A stretch of 32,897 bases of DNA from VGSZ01 sp044349155 (lineage in GTDB: Bacteria; Myxococcota; UBA727; VGSZ01), in the NCBI GenBank assembly GCA_044349155.1, contig JBIKRQ010000019.1, positions 1 to 32,897 on the forward strand, written 5' to 3'. Position 1 is the first letter of the stretch. The number at the start of each line of letters is the position of its first letter. The notes below the pieces were generated by a model. It had not been told where the DNA came from, did not search any database, and saw nothing but the letters and a program-made list of their open reading frames with translations. Shown in pieces: positions 6,693 to 14,142 of this stretch. Made by a program: the position numbers and the translations under genes.

Positions 6693-8582
6693 TCACGCGC
6701 TGCGACGGCGTGACGACAACGCCGTCGCAATCGCCGCCTTGAGTTCATCGGCATCAAACGGCTTGGTGAGCACGATGTCGCCGTCGTCGGACAGGTCTCC
6801 GCGCCCCGTGACGAGCACGGCGGGCAGCCCCGGCCGGCGTTCGCGCAAGCGCGCCAGCGACGTGGGTCCATCCATGCCAGGCATGGTGACGTCGACCACC
6901 GCAAGGTCGTAGTGCTCGCTGACCGCAAGCCCGGCTTCGCCGCCGTCGACGTCGATGACCGTGTGACCGAGGCGCTCCAACAAGCGACGCGTCGCGCGTC
7001 GGACGCGATCGTCGTCGTCGATCAGCAGCACCGACAGCGATGCAGGCAAAGCAACTGGCGGCACCGTGGCGGCAGGCTCGACCTCGACGGGGAGCAACGA
7101 GGGCGGCGAAAACTTCCCCGACGGACGCGGCACAGGCTGCGGCCGTGCGTTGGTGCGTGGCAGGCGCACGGTGAACGTGGCGCCAGCACCGACGACGGAA
7201 TCGATCACCACGCGACCGCTGTGGGCTTGCGTGAGACCAAACACCGTCGCCAGGCCGAGTCCGCGACCGCTGCGCTTGGTGCTGAAAAACGGCTCGAAAA
7301 TGCGACGCTGCACCGCAGGCTCGATGCCCGGTCCATTGTCGCTAACGACGAGCACGGCTTCGCCCTCGACGGCGCTCAACGACACGCGCACGGTGGGGGT
7401 GGCGTTCTTCGCGGAGAAGACCGCGTCGATGGCGTTGTGGATGAGGTTCAGCACCACCTGCTGCAACTGCGGCCGATCACCAACGACGACAATGTCGGGC
7501 GCAATCTCGGTTTCGAGCACCAGGCCGCGCGGAGCACCAGGGCGCAACAGCCGGACGGTCTCGTCGACGACGTCGCCGAAGTCGACGGCACTGGTGACCG
7601 GGGCGCGCTTACCGGCCATCGCCAACAACTGCGCCACCAGATCGCGGGCGCGGTCGATGGTGAGCTGGGCGTGCACCAGATGCTCACGGCTGTCGGTGGC
7701 AGCACTCGCAGCCTCGACGTCGGCACGCAACACCGCCAGCAGGTTGTTGAAGTCGTGCGCAACACCGCCCGCCAAAATGCCAAGCGACTCCAGGCGCGTG
7801 CGGGCTTCTTCGTCGGCCTGGCGCTGCCGCAGGGCCGTGACGTCGTGGGTAAACGAGGTCATGCGACGAATGACGCCGTCGGGGTCGGGCAGTGGCACCA
7901 CCTGGCGAATCACCGCACGTCGACCACCGCCGGTTTCAAGCCAGCCCTCTTCTTCGCGCACGGGCTCGCCGGTGGCGAGAGCACCTTCGAGCAGCACCAG
8001 CAATCCATCGGGCACGAGCAACTGCGCGGGTGTGCCCACGGCGTCGTCGCCGAGGCCAAGAATCGCGCGACCGGCGGAGTTGATCGACTCGAGCACGATG
8101 TCGTTGTCGATCACCCGCCAGAAGCACACGATGTCGGTGGTGCGTTCGAGCAGGCTTTGCAGGCGGCCTTCGCTTTCTTTCACCAGCGCAAGCGAATGCT
8201 CCTGCTCCAGCCGCAAGCGCTCTTCTTCAACGCGGCGACGTCGACGTTCGCGCAGTTCGCGCGGCAAGAAGTCGCCCGCGAGGCGCGCCAGCACAAACGT
8301 GGCGACCGCAATGTGCAGGGCCTTTGGCACCAGCGGCGCCATCGTGCTGTCGCCGAAGGCTGTGGGCACAAACGCGTAGTGCGACAGCCACATGGCGCCG
8401 AAGTAGCCGCTCTCAAACAGGTTCTTGGCGGCGTCGACAGCCAACACCGCGAACAGCGTGCTCACGACGACGTCGTGGTCGCGCGCCTCGCGACGAAAGC
8501 GCGCGTAGAGCCACATGACAGCAGCCCACTGCACAAACAGCACAGCGTAGGAAACGAGCGTGACGACGGGTGCGATGTCCAC
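6693..8582 (-). CDS. Hybrid sensor histidine kinase with C-terminal receiver domain
   Basis: Membrane hybrid kinase of 629 residues. Residues 1-105 carry several hydrophobic segments forming the sensor/anchor. A basic linker and coiled coil follow (106-145), then a PAS domain (about 140-250). The HisKA dimerisation box is LGILAGGVAHDFNNLL with phospho-accepting His276. The ATPase domain shows the N box (NLIHNAIDAV), G1 (DNGPGI), F box (FEPFFSTK) and G2 (GRGLGLA). After a proline-rich linker comes a receiver domain (about 516-625) with the acidic pocket IDDDD, phospho-acceptor Asp564 and conserved Lys607. The start is GTG at 8582 with GGGG six bases upstream. It begins 21 bases after the AmpG-like permease, so both are probably one transcript. 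No separate response regulator is adjacent; output probably passes through the internal receiver. Confidence 0.93.
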   Translation of the reverse strand: MDIAPVVTLVSYAVLFVQWAAVMWLYARFRREARDHDVVVSTLFAVLAVDAAKNLFESGYFGAMWLSHYAFVPTAFGDSTMAPLVPKALHIAVATFVLARLAGDFLPRELRERRRRRVEEERLRLEQEHSLALVKESEGRLQSLLERTTDIVCFWRVIDNDIVLESINSAGRAILGLGDDAVGTPAQLLVPDGLLVLLEGALATGEPVREEEGWLETGGGRRAVIRQVVPLPDPDGVIRRMTSFTHDVTALRQRQADEEARTRLESLGILAGGVAHDFNNLLAVLRADVEAASAATDSREHLVHAQLTIDRARDLVAQLLAMAGKRAPVTSAVDFGDVVDETVRLLRPGAPRGLVLETEIAPDIVVVGDRPQLQQVVLNLIHNAIDAVFSAKNATPTVRVSLSAVEGEAVLVVSDNGPGIEPAVQRRIFEPFFSTKRSGRGLGLATVFGLTQAHSGRVVIDSVVGAGATFTVRLPRTNARPQPVPRPSGKFSPPSLLPVEVEPAATVPPVALPASLSVLLIDDDDRVRRATRRLLERLGHTVIDVDGGEAGLAVSEHYDLAVVDVTMPGMDGPTSLARLRERRPGLPAVLVTGRGDLSDDGDIVLTKPFDADELKAAIATALSSRRRSA

Positions 8583-8603
8583 AACAACCCCAGGGACACA
8601 AGC

Positions 8604-9926
8604 CTACTGCGGTTCATCCTGCAGCGGGACCTGCGTGAGCGATGACGGCAACGCGAACACAAGCAACACGCCAGGCACCGCCACAGCGATCGTTGCGAAG
8701 AAGAACGTCGACCAACCCAGCGACGTCGCTGCCGCACCCGCAAACGCCCCGAGCGCGCGCGCGGGAAACGCCGACACCGACGAAAACAGCGCATATTGCG
8801 TGGCGGAAAAGCGGCGGTCGCACAGCCCCATCAGAAACGACACAAACGCCATCGTGCCCATGCCGCCAGCGAAGTTGTCGAGGACAACGCCGGCCACCAA
8901 CAACAGCATCGACTTCCCCGTCAGCGCCATGAGCGCAAAGAACACGTTGGTGAGCGCCTGCAGCGCGCCGAATGCGAGCAGCCCGCGGCGCACGCCGAGC
9001 CTCGGCATCACCGCACCCGCCACGAGCCCGCCGACGATCGTGGCAATCATCCCTGCACCTGAGTGCAGGGTTCCAAGCTCGGTGTTGGTGAAGCCGATGC
9101 CCTTGAAAAATGGCGTGGTCACCGTGCCGGCAAACGCGTCGCCGATTTTGTAGGTGAGCATGAACGCCAACGCGGTGGCGGCGCCTTCGCGCTGCGTAAA
9201 GTCGCGCAGCGGCAGCACCACCATCGACTGCAGGCGCGCGCGCCACGTCGTGTTCGTCGTCGACGCAATCGTACCCGGCGGTTCGGGGGCGAGCAGCACC
9301 GCCACCACGCCGATGAGCACGAACGCGGCCATCGCGCGATATACGCTCGGCCAGGCGATGTGGTCAGCGAGAATGAACGCCAGGCTCCCCGAGGCCAACA
9401 TGCCAAGGCGATAGCCAGTGATGAAGGTGGCCGAGCCGGCGGCGCGTTGTGCGGGTGCCAAGACGTCGGTGCGGTAGGCGTCGAGCACAATGTCCTGGCT
9501 GGCCGAAAACGCCGCCACACACACCGCGGCGAGCGCCATCGTCGACGCGTCGGCGATCGGGTCAGTCGCGGCCATCCACAACAAACACGCCATCAGCGCG
9601 AGCTGAAACACCAACGCCCAGCCACGACGTCGCCCAAGCACAGGCGGCCGCAGTTGGTCGACCGCCGGCGCCCACAAGAACTTCACCGAATACGGCAGCA
9701 TGACGGCGGAGAAGAGGCCGACGGTGGTGAGGTCAACCTTCGCGTCGGTCATCCACGCCGACAACGTGTGCCCCACGAGCGCGAGCGGCAGGCCCGACGA
9801 AAAGCCGAGCACCAGCAGCAGGAACACGCGCGGCGAAAACACCGACCAGCGCGCCGAAGTCTGCGCACTCACCGAAGTCGCCGCCGCCGAAGTGTGTGGA
9901 GCTGCAGGCGGTGGCGTCGTCGTCAT
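8604..9926 (-). CDS. ampG: AmpG-like muropeptide MFS permease
   Basis: Major-facilitator permease of 440 residues with about twelve hydrophobic segments. The AmpG family signature is at the N-terminal end: GFSSGLPLALVGHTLSAWM, then LFSAVMLPYSVKFLWAPAVD. Another typical element is the ASQDIVLDAYRTDVL segment in the middle. Family members import anhydromuropeptides for cell-wall recycling; AmpG-type transport into the cytoplasm is the expected role. The start at 9926 precedes a short Ala/Thr-rich cytoplasmic leader. No Shine-Dalgarno is seen, but TGCTACAAC lies 7 bases upstream and suggests a leaderless message. An ATG at 10004 would add 26 non-conserved residues. It is followed 21 bases later by the hybrid kinase. 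The substrate is assigned by family only. Confidence 0.85.
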   Translation of the reverse strand: MTTTPPPAAPHTSAAATSVSAQTSARWSVFSPRVFLLLVLGFSSGLPLALVGHTLSAWMTDAKVDLTTVGLFSAVMLPYSVKFLWAPAVDQLRPPVLGRRRGWALVFQLALMACLLWMAATDPIADASTMALAAVCVAAFSASQDIVLDAYRTDVLAPAQRAAGSATFITGYRLGMLASGSLAFILADHIAWPSVYRAMAAFVLIGVVAVLLAPEPPGTIASTTNTTWRARLQSMVVLPLRDFTQREGAATALAFMLTYKIGDAFAGTVTTPFFKGIGFTNTELGTLHSGAGMIATIVGGLVAGAVMPRLGVRRGLLAFGALQALTNVFFALMALTGKSMLLLVAGVVLDNFAGGMGTMAFVSFLMGLCDRRFSATQYALFSSVSAFPARALGAFAGAAATSLGWSTFFFATIAVAVPGVLLVFALPSSLTQVPLQDEPQ

Positions 9927-9933
9927 GGCGCGG

Positions 9934-9942
9934 GTTGTAGCA
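9934..9942 (-). promoter_or_regulatory. Extended -10-like element before ampG
   Basis: Reading the minus strand, TGC-TACAAC ends 7 bases before the ATG at 9926. This would place transcription initiation at or next to the start codon. No good -35 hexamer is seen at 17 bp. Confidence 0.4.
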
Positions 9943-10204
9943 GAGCCCGCGCGCGGTGGTGGATCGTTGATCCGATGGCGCGTGAATGAACCACGCAGAG
10001 GCACCGTCGATGGCTCGCTTTCGGCAACGCTGCGGCGCTGACGACGAGCACGTCTCGCTCTTTGCTGCTTCCTTTCTTGTTCCCTGGGGTCGTCTCACGT
10101 GGACCACAGCCACCCTTCACCCGACGACAAACCGCGCTTGTGCGGTCTGACGTCGACCCATTCGCACCGCGCGAATGCCTGCTGCTGCCAAAGAGCCACT
10201 GCAC

Positions 10205-10243
10205 CGAGGTGACGTCGTCGACGCACCTCGTATCGATGAGGTG
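10205..10243 (+). promoter_or_regulatory. Hairpin sequestering the ribosome-binding site, with competing arm
   Basis: The ribosome-binding site GAGGTG (10238-10243) is the 3' arm of an 8-bp stem: 10224-10231 (CACCTCGT) pairs with 10236-10243 (ATGAGGTG) around the tetraloop ATCG, with one G-U pair. The same 5' arm CACCTCG (10224-10230) can instead pair perfectly with an upstream CGAGGTG (10205-10211). The two pairings are mutually exclusive, the arrangement of a translational switch or attenuator. The rest of the 9927-10247 spacer holds the ampG -10-like element and otherwise nothing I recognise. Confidence 0.5.
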
Positions 10244-10247
10244 TCCG

Positions 10248-10880
10248 ATGAAGAAGCCCAACGAACTGCCGCCGCCCATCCACCCTGGCCTGCTCATCTG
10301 CACGCCCACGGGGATCGCCGTCGCCCCGGCACCGCTCACCAAGTTCTGCACGAAGTGCTGCCGCGAACAGTCGATCGCGCGCTTCAACCGCGAAAAGCGT
10401 AAGCGCGACGGCTTCTCGGCGTGGTGCAAAGCGTGCAAGTCGAAGGACCAGACGCGTCGGCGCGTCGAGCACCTCAGCCTCGACGAGGATTGGGTGCTGC
10501 GTCGCAAAACGTACGCGCGTCTGGCGCGGCTGCTCGCAAGCGGTGAGGTGCACAAGCCGACGTGTTGCCCGCTGTGTGGCACCGAGCCTCGTGCGCGCGA
10601 AATCCAGGCAACGTTCGCCGACCCCGGCGATCCGCGCTCGGTGCTGTGGCGTTGCCGCAGTTGTTCGCTCGCCGAGGCTGGCAAGGCGCAGCTGGCGGTG
10701 TGTCGTTGGTGTCTCGAGCCGTTTCGCACGCAGCGCACCACGGTTCGGCGTGGTGGTGGTCGCTACTGCTCCGTGCGTTGCCGCAACGCGTGGATGAAGA
10801 CGACGGCCGAGCACGTCCACGCCGTGCCTGCCTCCGAACGCACCACGGCCGAAGCGGTGTTCCTCGACGACCGCTTCTGA
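10248..10880 (+). CDS. Triple zinc-ribbon protein of unknown function
   Basis: A 210-residue cytoplasmic protein with three four-cysteine clusters. Cluster 1 is C34-x2-C37 with C60-x2-C63, around the basic FNREKRKRDGFSAWCKAC, a pattern seen in zinc fingers of HNH-type and phage/restriction proteins. Cluster 2 is C107-x2-C110 with C136-x2-C139. Cluster 3 is C152-x2-C155 with C174-x3-C178, resembling an FCS/MYM-like finger. I see no HNH catalytic His-Asn-His, so nuclease activity is not supported. Nucleic-acid binding is plausible from the basic first finger. The start at 10248 is chosen by the GAGGTG six to seven bases before it; the in-frame ATG at 10236 lies inside the leader hairpin. It is monocistronic and ends at a strong bidirectional terminator. 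Confidence 0.75.
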   Translation: MKKPNELPPPIHPGLLICTPTGIAVAPAPLTKFCTKCCREQSIARFNREKRKRDGFSAWCKACKSKDQTRRRVEHLSLDEDWVLRRKTYARLARLLASGEVHKPTCCPLCGTEPRAREIQATFADPGDPRSVLWRCRSCSLAEAGKAQLAVCRWCLEPFRTQRTTVRRGGGRYCSVRCRNAWMKTTAEHVHAVPASERTTAEAVFLDDRF

Positions 10881-10899
10881 CTCGAAGACCGAAAAACAG

Positions 10900-10938
10900 A
10901 CGGGGTCGACCACACACGGTCGGCCCCGTTTTCGTTTT
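10900..10938. terminator. Bidirectional intrinsic terminator
   Basis: Left arm 10900-10911 (ACGGGGTCGACC) pairs with right arm 10918-10929 (GGTCGGCCCCGT) with one A-to-G difference, around the loop ACACAC. T-rich sequence follows on the plus strand (TTTCGTTTT). On the minus strand the exit reads CTGTTTTTC. It therefore serves both the zinc-ribbon gene and the convergent TSP3 gene. Confidence 0.85.
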
Positions 10939-10953
10939 CAGCGCCGGCGTGCG

Positions 10954-12618
10954 CTACGACTGACGACGACGACGCAGCAGACCGACCAGCGCCAACACGA
11001 GCACTGGCGTCGTCGAGCGCGCAGACTGGTCGCAACCGCCGAGCGTCGATCCCGACAGGTACGACGTGTCGATGATCTCGCCTTCTCCTTCGCCTTCGCC
11101 CTCGCCCTCGCCTTCACCTTCGCCTTCACCTTCGCCTTCTCCCTCTCCCTCACCTTCGCCCTCTCCCTCACCTTCGCCCTCTCCCTCACCTTCGCCCTCT
11201 CCCTCACCTTCGCCCTCTCCCTCCCCTTCGCCCTCTCCCTCCCCTTCGCCCTCGCCAAGGCCTTCACACGGGCTGGTTTCGCCGTCGTCGGTGACGCCGT
11301 TGGCGTTGGCGTCTTCAGCACCGTCAGCGTCGCCGTCGCCGTCGGTGTCGGCGCGCAGGGGATCGGTCAAGCCGATGGGACACGCCTCGCCAACGTAGGC
11401 GCCGAGCAACACCTCGAGGCGATCGCCCAGACCATCGTCGTCGCTGTCGGCGTTGGTGGCGTCGGTTTCAGCGGCGTCCTGCAGACCATCGAGGCTGGCG
11501 TCTTCTTCGCCGTCGAGCAGGCCATCGCCGTCGGTGTCGTTGCTCAGGGGATTTGTCGAACGCGCGCGTACGTCGCCTGGCTTGCGCGAGAACACCTCCA
11601 CGCCATCGATCAGGCCATCGTCGTCGCTGTCGGGGTTGGCGGGGTCTGTACCAATGACCGCCTCCTCCAGATCCGCCAGGCCGTCGTTGTCGCCATCGAC
11701 CTCGGGGATCTCGACCACCTGCAACAGCTGCAACACCGCGTCAGATCCCGACTGCACAAACGGCCGCAGGCTGTTGTAGTCGTCGAGAGGGATGGTCATC
11801 GTCACGCGGTCGATGTCGAGGCCGCGGCCACCGTCTTCGTCGAAGATCAAGCCGCCGTTGTTGGCAAACGCGGCGGGTGTGGCGCAGCCCACGTCGAGGC
11901 ACAGGCCCAGAGCGTCGCAGCCCGAGTCGTCGATGGTGCCGGTGCAATCGCCGTCACCGGGCAGGCCTGCATCGCCCTCGAGCACCACCGTGGTTTGGCG
12001 CACCTGACCACCGCCGACGACACGCGACATGCCCGGCCCAACAACGCGCGCATTCCTGCTCCATTGCAGTCCGTCGTCGATCACGATCCGTCGCGGTGCA
12101 GCGTCGGCCTGGTCCCAGGCAACTGCTTCGAGGGCGAACCCGCCAACAATGCCCTGGGCGTTTTGAAACAGCGGGCCGTCGTCGAAATCGAGATCGGCCA
12201 CCTGCCAGACACCGGCGCGCACGTCGATGCCCGCGTCCATGAGATCGAACTCGCAGCGCCAATAGTCCAGACGCCCCGTTGGACCACCAGCAATGACCAC
12301 GCAGTCGTCAGCGACGATCGGCACCACCGCGCCCGATGGCGTGGTCAACGTCGTCTCGCCGTCGGCCACACTGCCCGAGCCAAACCACAACAGGCGCGCA
12401 TGTTCCGCCACCGACGTGGGCGGCAACTGCAGGGTCGCCGTGGCCGACAGCACCGGCGCGCCCGTCGGTCCCACCATGCTGGCGCCGGCGATGTCGGCGA
12501 CCAACGGTCCCGAACGCTCAAAGACGACGGTCATGGCCCTGCCGAGCACCTGCGCCTGTGTCGATGACGACGACACCACGACGGCGATGCCCACACCGAG
12601 TCGCAACAGTGCGTTCAC
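10954..12618 (-). CDS. Secreted thrombospondin type 3 repeat protein with Gly-Glu linker and MYXO-CTERM-like tail
   Basis: Surface or secreted protein of 554 residues. Residues 1-22 form a signal peptide. An N-terminal beta-rich domain of about 300 residues follows, of unknown family. Then come several calcium-binding TSP3-type repeats, each with D-x-D-x-D-G (for example DGDNDGLADLEE, DSDDDGLIDGVE, DTDGDGLLDGEE). A pure Gly-Glu tract of 30 repeats links these to the tail, where Gly-Gly-Cys is followed by a hydrophobic segment (PVLVLALVGLL) and an Arg4 cluster, matching the MYXO-CTERM sorting-signal plan. The start is GTG at 12618 with AGGAGG 4-5 bases upstream, and it overlaps the stop of the OmpA-family gene by GTGA. 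Cell-surface anchoring with calcium-stabilised repeats is inferred; the ligand is unknown. Confidence 0.85.
   Translation of the reverse strand: MNALLRLGVGIAVVVSSSSTQAQVLGRAMTVVFERSGPLVADIAGASMVGPTGAPVLSATATLQLPPTSVAEHARLLWFGSGSVADGETTLTTPSGAVVPIVADDCVVIAGGPTGRLDYWRCEFDLMDAGIDVRAGVWQVADLDFDDGPLFQNAQGIVGGFALEAVAWDQADAAPRRIVIDDGLQWSRNARVVGPGMSRVVGGGQVRQTTVVLEGDAGLPGDGDCTGTIDDSGCDALGLCLDVGCATPAAFANNGGLIFDEDGGRGLDIDRVTMTIPLDDYNSLRPFVQSGSDAVLQLLQVVEIPEVDGDNDGLADLEEAVIGTDPANPDSDDDGLIDGVEVFSRKPGDVRARSTNPLSNDTDGDGLLDGEEDASLDGLQDAAETDATNADSDDDGLGDRLEVLLGAYVGEACPIGLTDPLRADTDGDGDADGAEDANANGVTDDGETSPCEGLGEGEGEGEGEGEGEGEGEGEGEGEGEGEGEGEGEGEGEGEGEGEGEGEGEGEGEGEGEGEIIDTSYLSGSTLGGCDQSARSTTPVLVLALVGLLRRRRQS
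11077..11256 (-). repeat. Gly-Glu coding minisatellite (30 dipeptide repeats)
   Basis: A 180-bp low-complexity tract encoding 30 consecutive Gly-Glu dipeptides within the TSP3 protein. Within it an 18-bp higher-order unit (three Gly-Glu pairs; plus-strand form CTCTCCCTCACCTTCGCC) recurs in tandem about four times, then a variant with CCCC for CACC twice. Such a pattern can change copy number by slippage or unequal recombination, altering linker length in frame. Confidence 0.9.
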
Positions 12619-13967
12619 GGTGCCTCCTCTGCGTTTTCAAACGTGATCTCGACGCGGCGGTTTTGACGTCGACCAGCGGTGGTCGTGTTGTCGGCGACCG
12701 GCTCGCTCGAACCCACAGCGCGGATGATGATGCGGTTTGCAGGAATGCCCCAGGCAATCAGCGAACGACGCACCGCCAGCGCCCGCCACGACGACAACTT
12801 GCGGTTGAACGCGGCGTCGCCCGTCGCATCGGCGTGGCCCTTGATGATGATCTGCGTGACCTCAGGCATCTGCTTCAGCTCGCGCGCCACCACGCCCAAC
12901 AAGCGACGCCCCTGCGGCAACAACGTGTCGCGATCGACGGGGAAGAACACGACGTGGTCGGAGAAGGTGACGCCACCCGCGTCGACGTGCACATCGGGGT
13001 CGTCCTGCCCTTGTTCGTCAGCCACTTCGGCGACGGCGACGGCTTCGGCTTTGGCCGCTTCGGCCTCGGCCGTGTTGGCGTCGTCTGCTCCTTCAACATC
13101 ATCACCCTCACCAGCACCGTCACCCTCGGGGACCGGCGTTGGCGGCGGCTCGTCGACGGGGACAGCGGCCAGCACCACGGGCTCGGGCAACGCGGGATCG
13201 AAGCGCCACTGCACGCCGCCAAGCACGCGAAATGCGGGCGTGCCCACGTCGGGCAACACGCCACCACCAACGCCAACGACGACGGAGGCCGGCCCAAACA
13301 GGCCGCGCGCACCAGCCATCACTTCGAGCGGGATGTGTTCGGCGTTGCTCGCACTGCCAAACAGTTCGGCCGTCAGCGCCACGTGCTCGTGAACGGGCAC
13401 CGACGCCGACAAAGCGAACGGGACCGCGATCGACGATGACGCAATGGTCACACCGGTATCGAGCGTGAAGCGCGCCCAGCCTGGGTTCACCACGACGACA
13501 GCGCCCGGTTCAACCCGATCGAGCAGTGCAGTGCGCACACGCGCAGAAGCCTGGAGCCAGCCCAGATCGAGCGCCAAAAAACGCGCACTCAACCAGGGCT
13601 GCCGCACGCTCGCGCCGTCGATGAGCGCACCAAGACCGGCGTCTGGCGCCTGCTGCAAACGACCCGTGAGCTGCGCTGCAAGCTCGAAGCGATCCAGCAG
13701 GCCAAGGCCCACCACGAGCTGCGTCTCCAGTTGGTTCTCGACGACGGTGGCAAGGATGTCGCCTTCTTTGCTGCGGCGAACGACGGGGTCTTTGTCCCAG
13801 ACGAGCCGCAGTTGGGCCGTGGCACCAAGGTGCGGCAACGGGCGGGCGTCGTCGGCGACAAACGTGCTGCCGCTGCCGCGCGGCGTGACCGTGCTTTCAG
13901 CGGCTGCGGGCGCAGACATCGCCAGCATCGCTGCGTAGCCCAACAGCACACGGCACCCTCGTCGCAC
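12615..13967 (-). CDS. OmpA-family outer-membrane/peptidoglycan-associated protein
   Basis: Exported 450-residue protein. Residues 1-23 form a signal peptide ending in A-A-A. Residues 24-270 are beta-rich with alternating hydrophobic strands, consistent with a membrane barrel. A Pro/Glu/Ala-rich acidic linker of about 60 residues follows. The C-terminal OmpA domain (about 337-445) contains VFFPVDRDTLLPQGRRLLGV, then IIIKGHADATGD, LSSWRALAVRRSLIAWGIP and the closing GRRQNRRVEI, the peptidoglycan-binding signature. The start is GTG at 13967 with GGAGGT about six bases upstream. It overlaps the TSP3 gene by GTGA, so the two are co-translated. The barrel-linker-OmpA plan is common in Myxococcota. 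A structural role tethering the outer membrane to peptidoglycan is expected, possibly presenting or supporting the TSP3 protein. Confidence 0.9.
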   Translation of the reverse strand: MRRGCRVLLGYAAMLAMSAPAAAESTVTPRGSGSTFVADDARPLPHLGATAQLRLVWDKDPVVRRSKEGDILATVVENQLETQLVVGLGLLDRFELAAQLTGRLQQAPDAGLGALIDGASVRQPWLSARFLALDLGWLQASARVRTALLDRVEPGAVVVVNPGWARFTLDTGVTIASSSIAVPFALSASVPVHEHVALTAELFGSASNAEHIPLEVMAGARGLFGPASVVVGVGGGVLPDVGTPAFRVLGGVQWRFDPALPEPVVLAAVPVDEPPPTPVPEGDGAGEGDDVEGADDANTAEAEAAKAEAVAVAEVADEQGQDDPDVHVDAGGVTFSDHVVFFPVDRDTLLPQGRRLLGVVARELKQMPEVTQIIIKGHADATGDAAFNRKLSSWRALAVRRSLIAWGIPANRIIIRAVGSSEPVADNTTTAGRRQNRRVEITFENAEEAP

Positions 13968-14142
13968 GTCGCACCTCCGCTCCCGTCATCGGCCGGGATC
14001 GGCGGCGGTTGAGTGTGAGGCGGTCACGAATGCGCCGCAGTGCGTGACGCGGCTTCCTGACGACGACAACGAGCGCGGTGCGAGGCCACCCCACATCACC
14101 GCTGATGTCGGCGTTCATGGATCTGCGCTCGACGCGCGTCGG

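Noticed and set aside
9927..10004. Upstream ATG for the AmpG-like permease
   Set aside because: The added 26 residues are not conserved in the family, and the -10-like element would fall inside the coding region.
11066..11398. Plus-strand Ser-Pro repeat protein
   Set aside because: Reverse complement of the Gly-Glu minisatellite; no ribosome-binding site or other domain.
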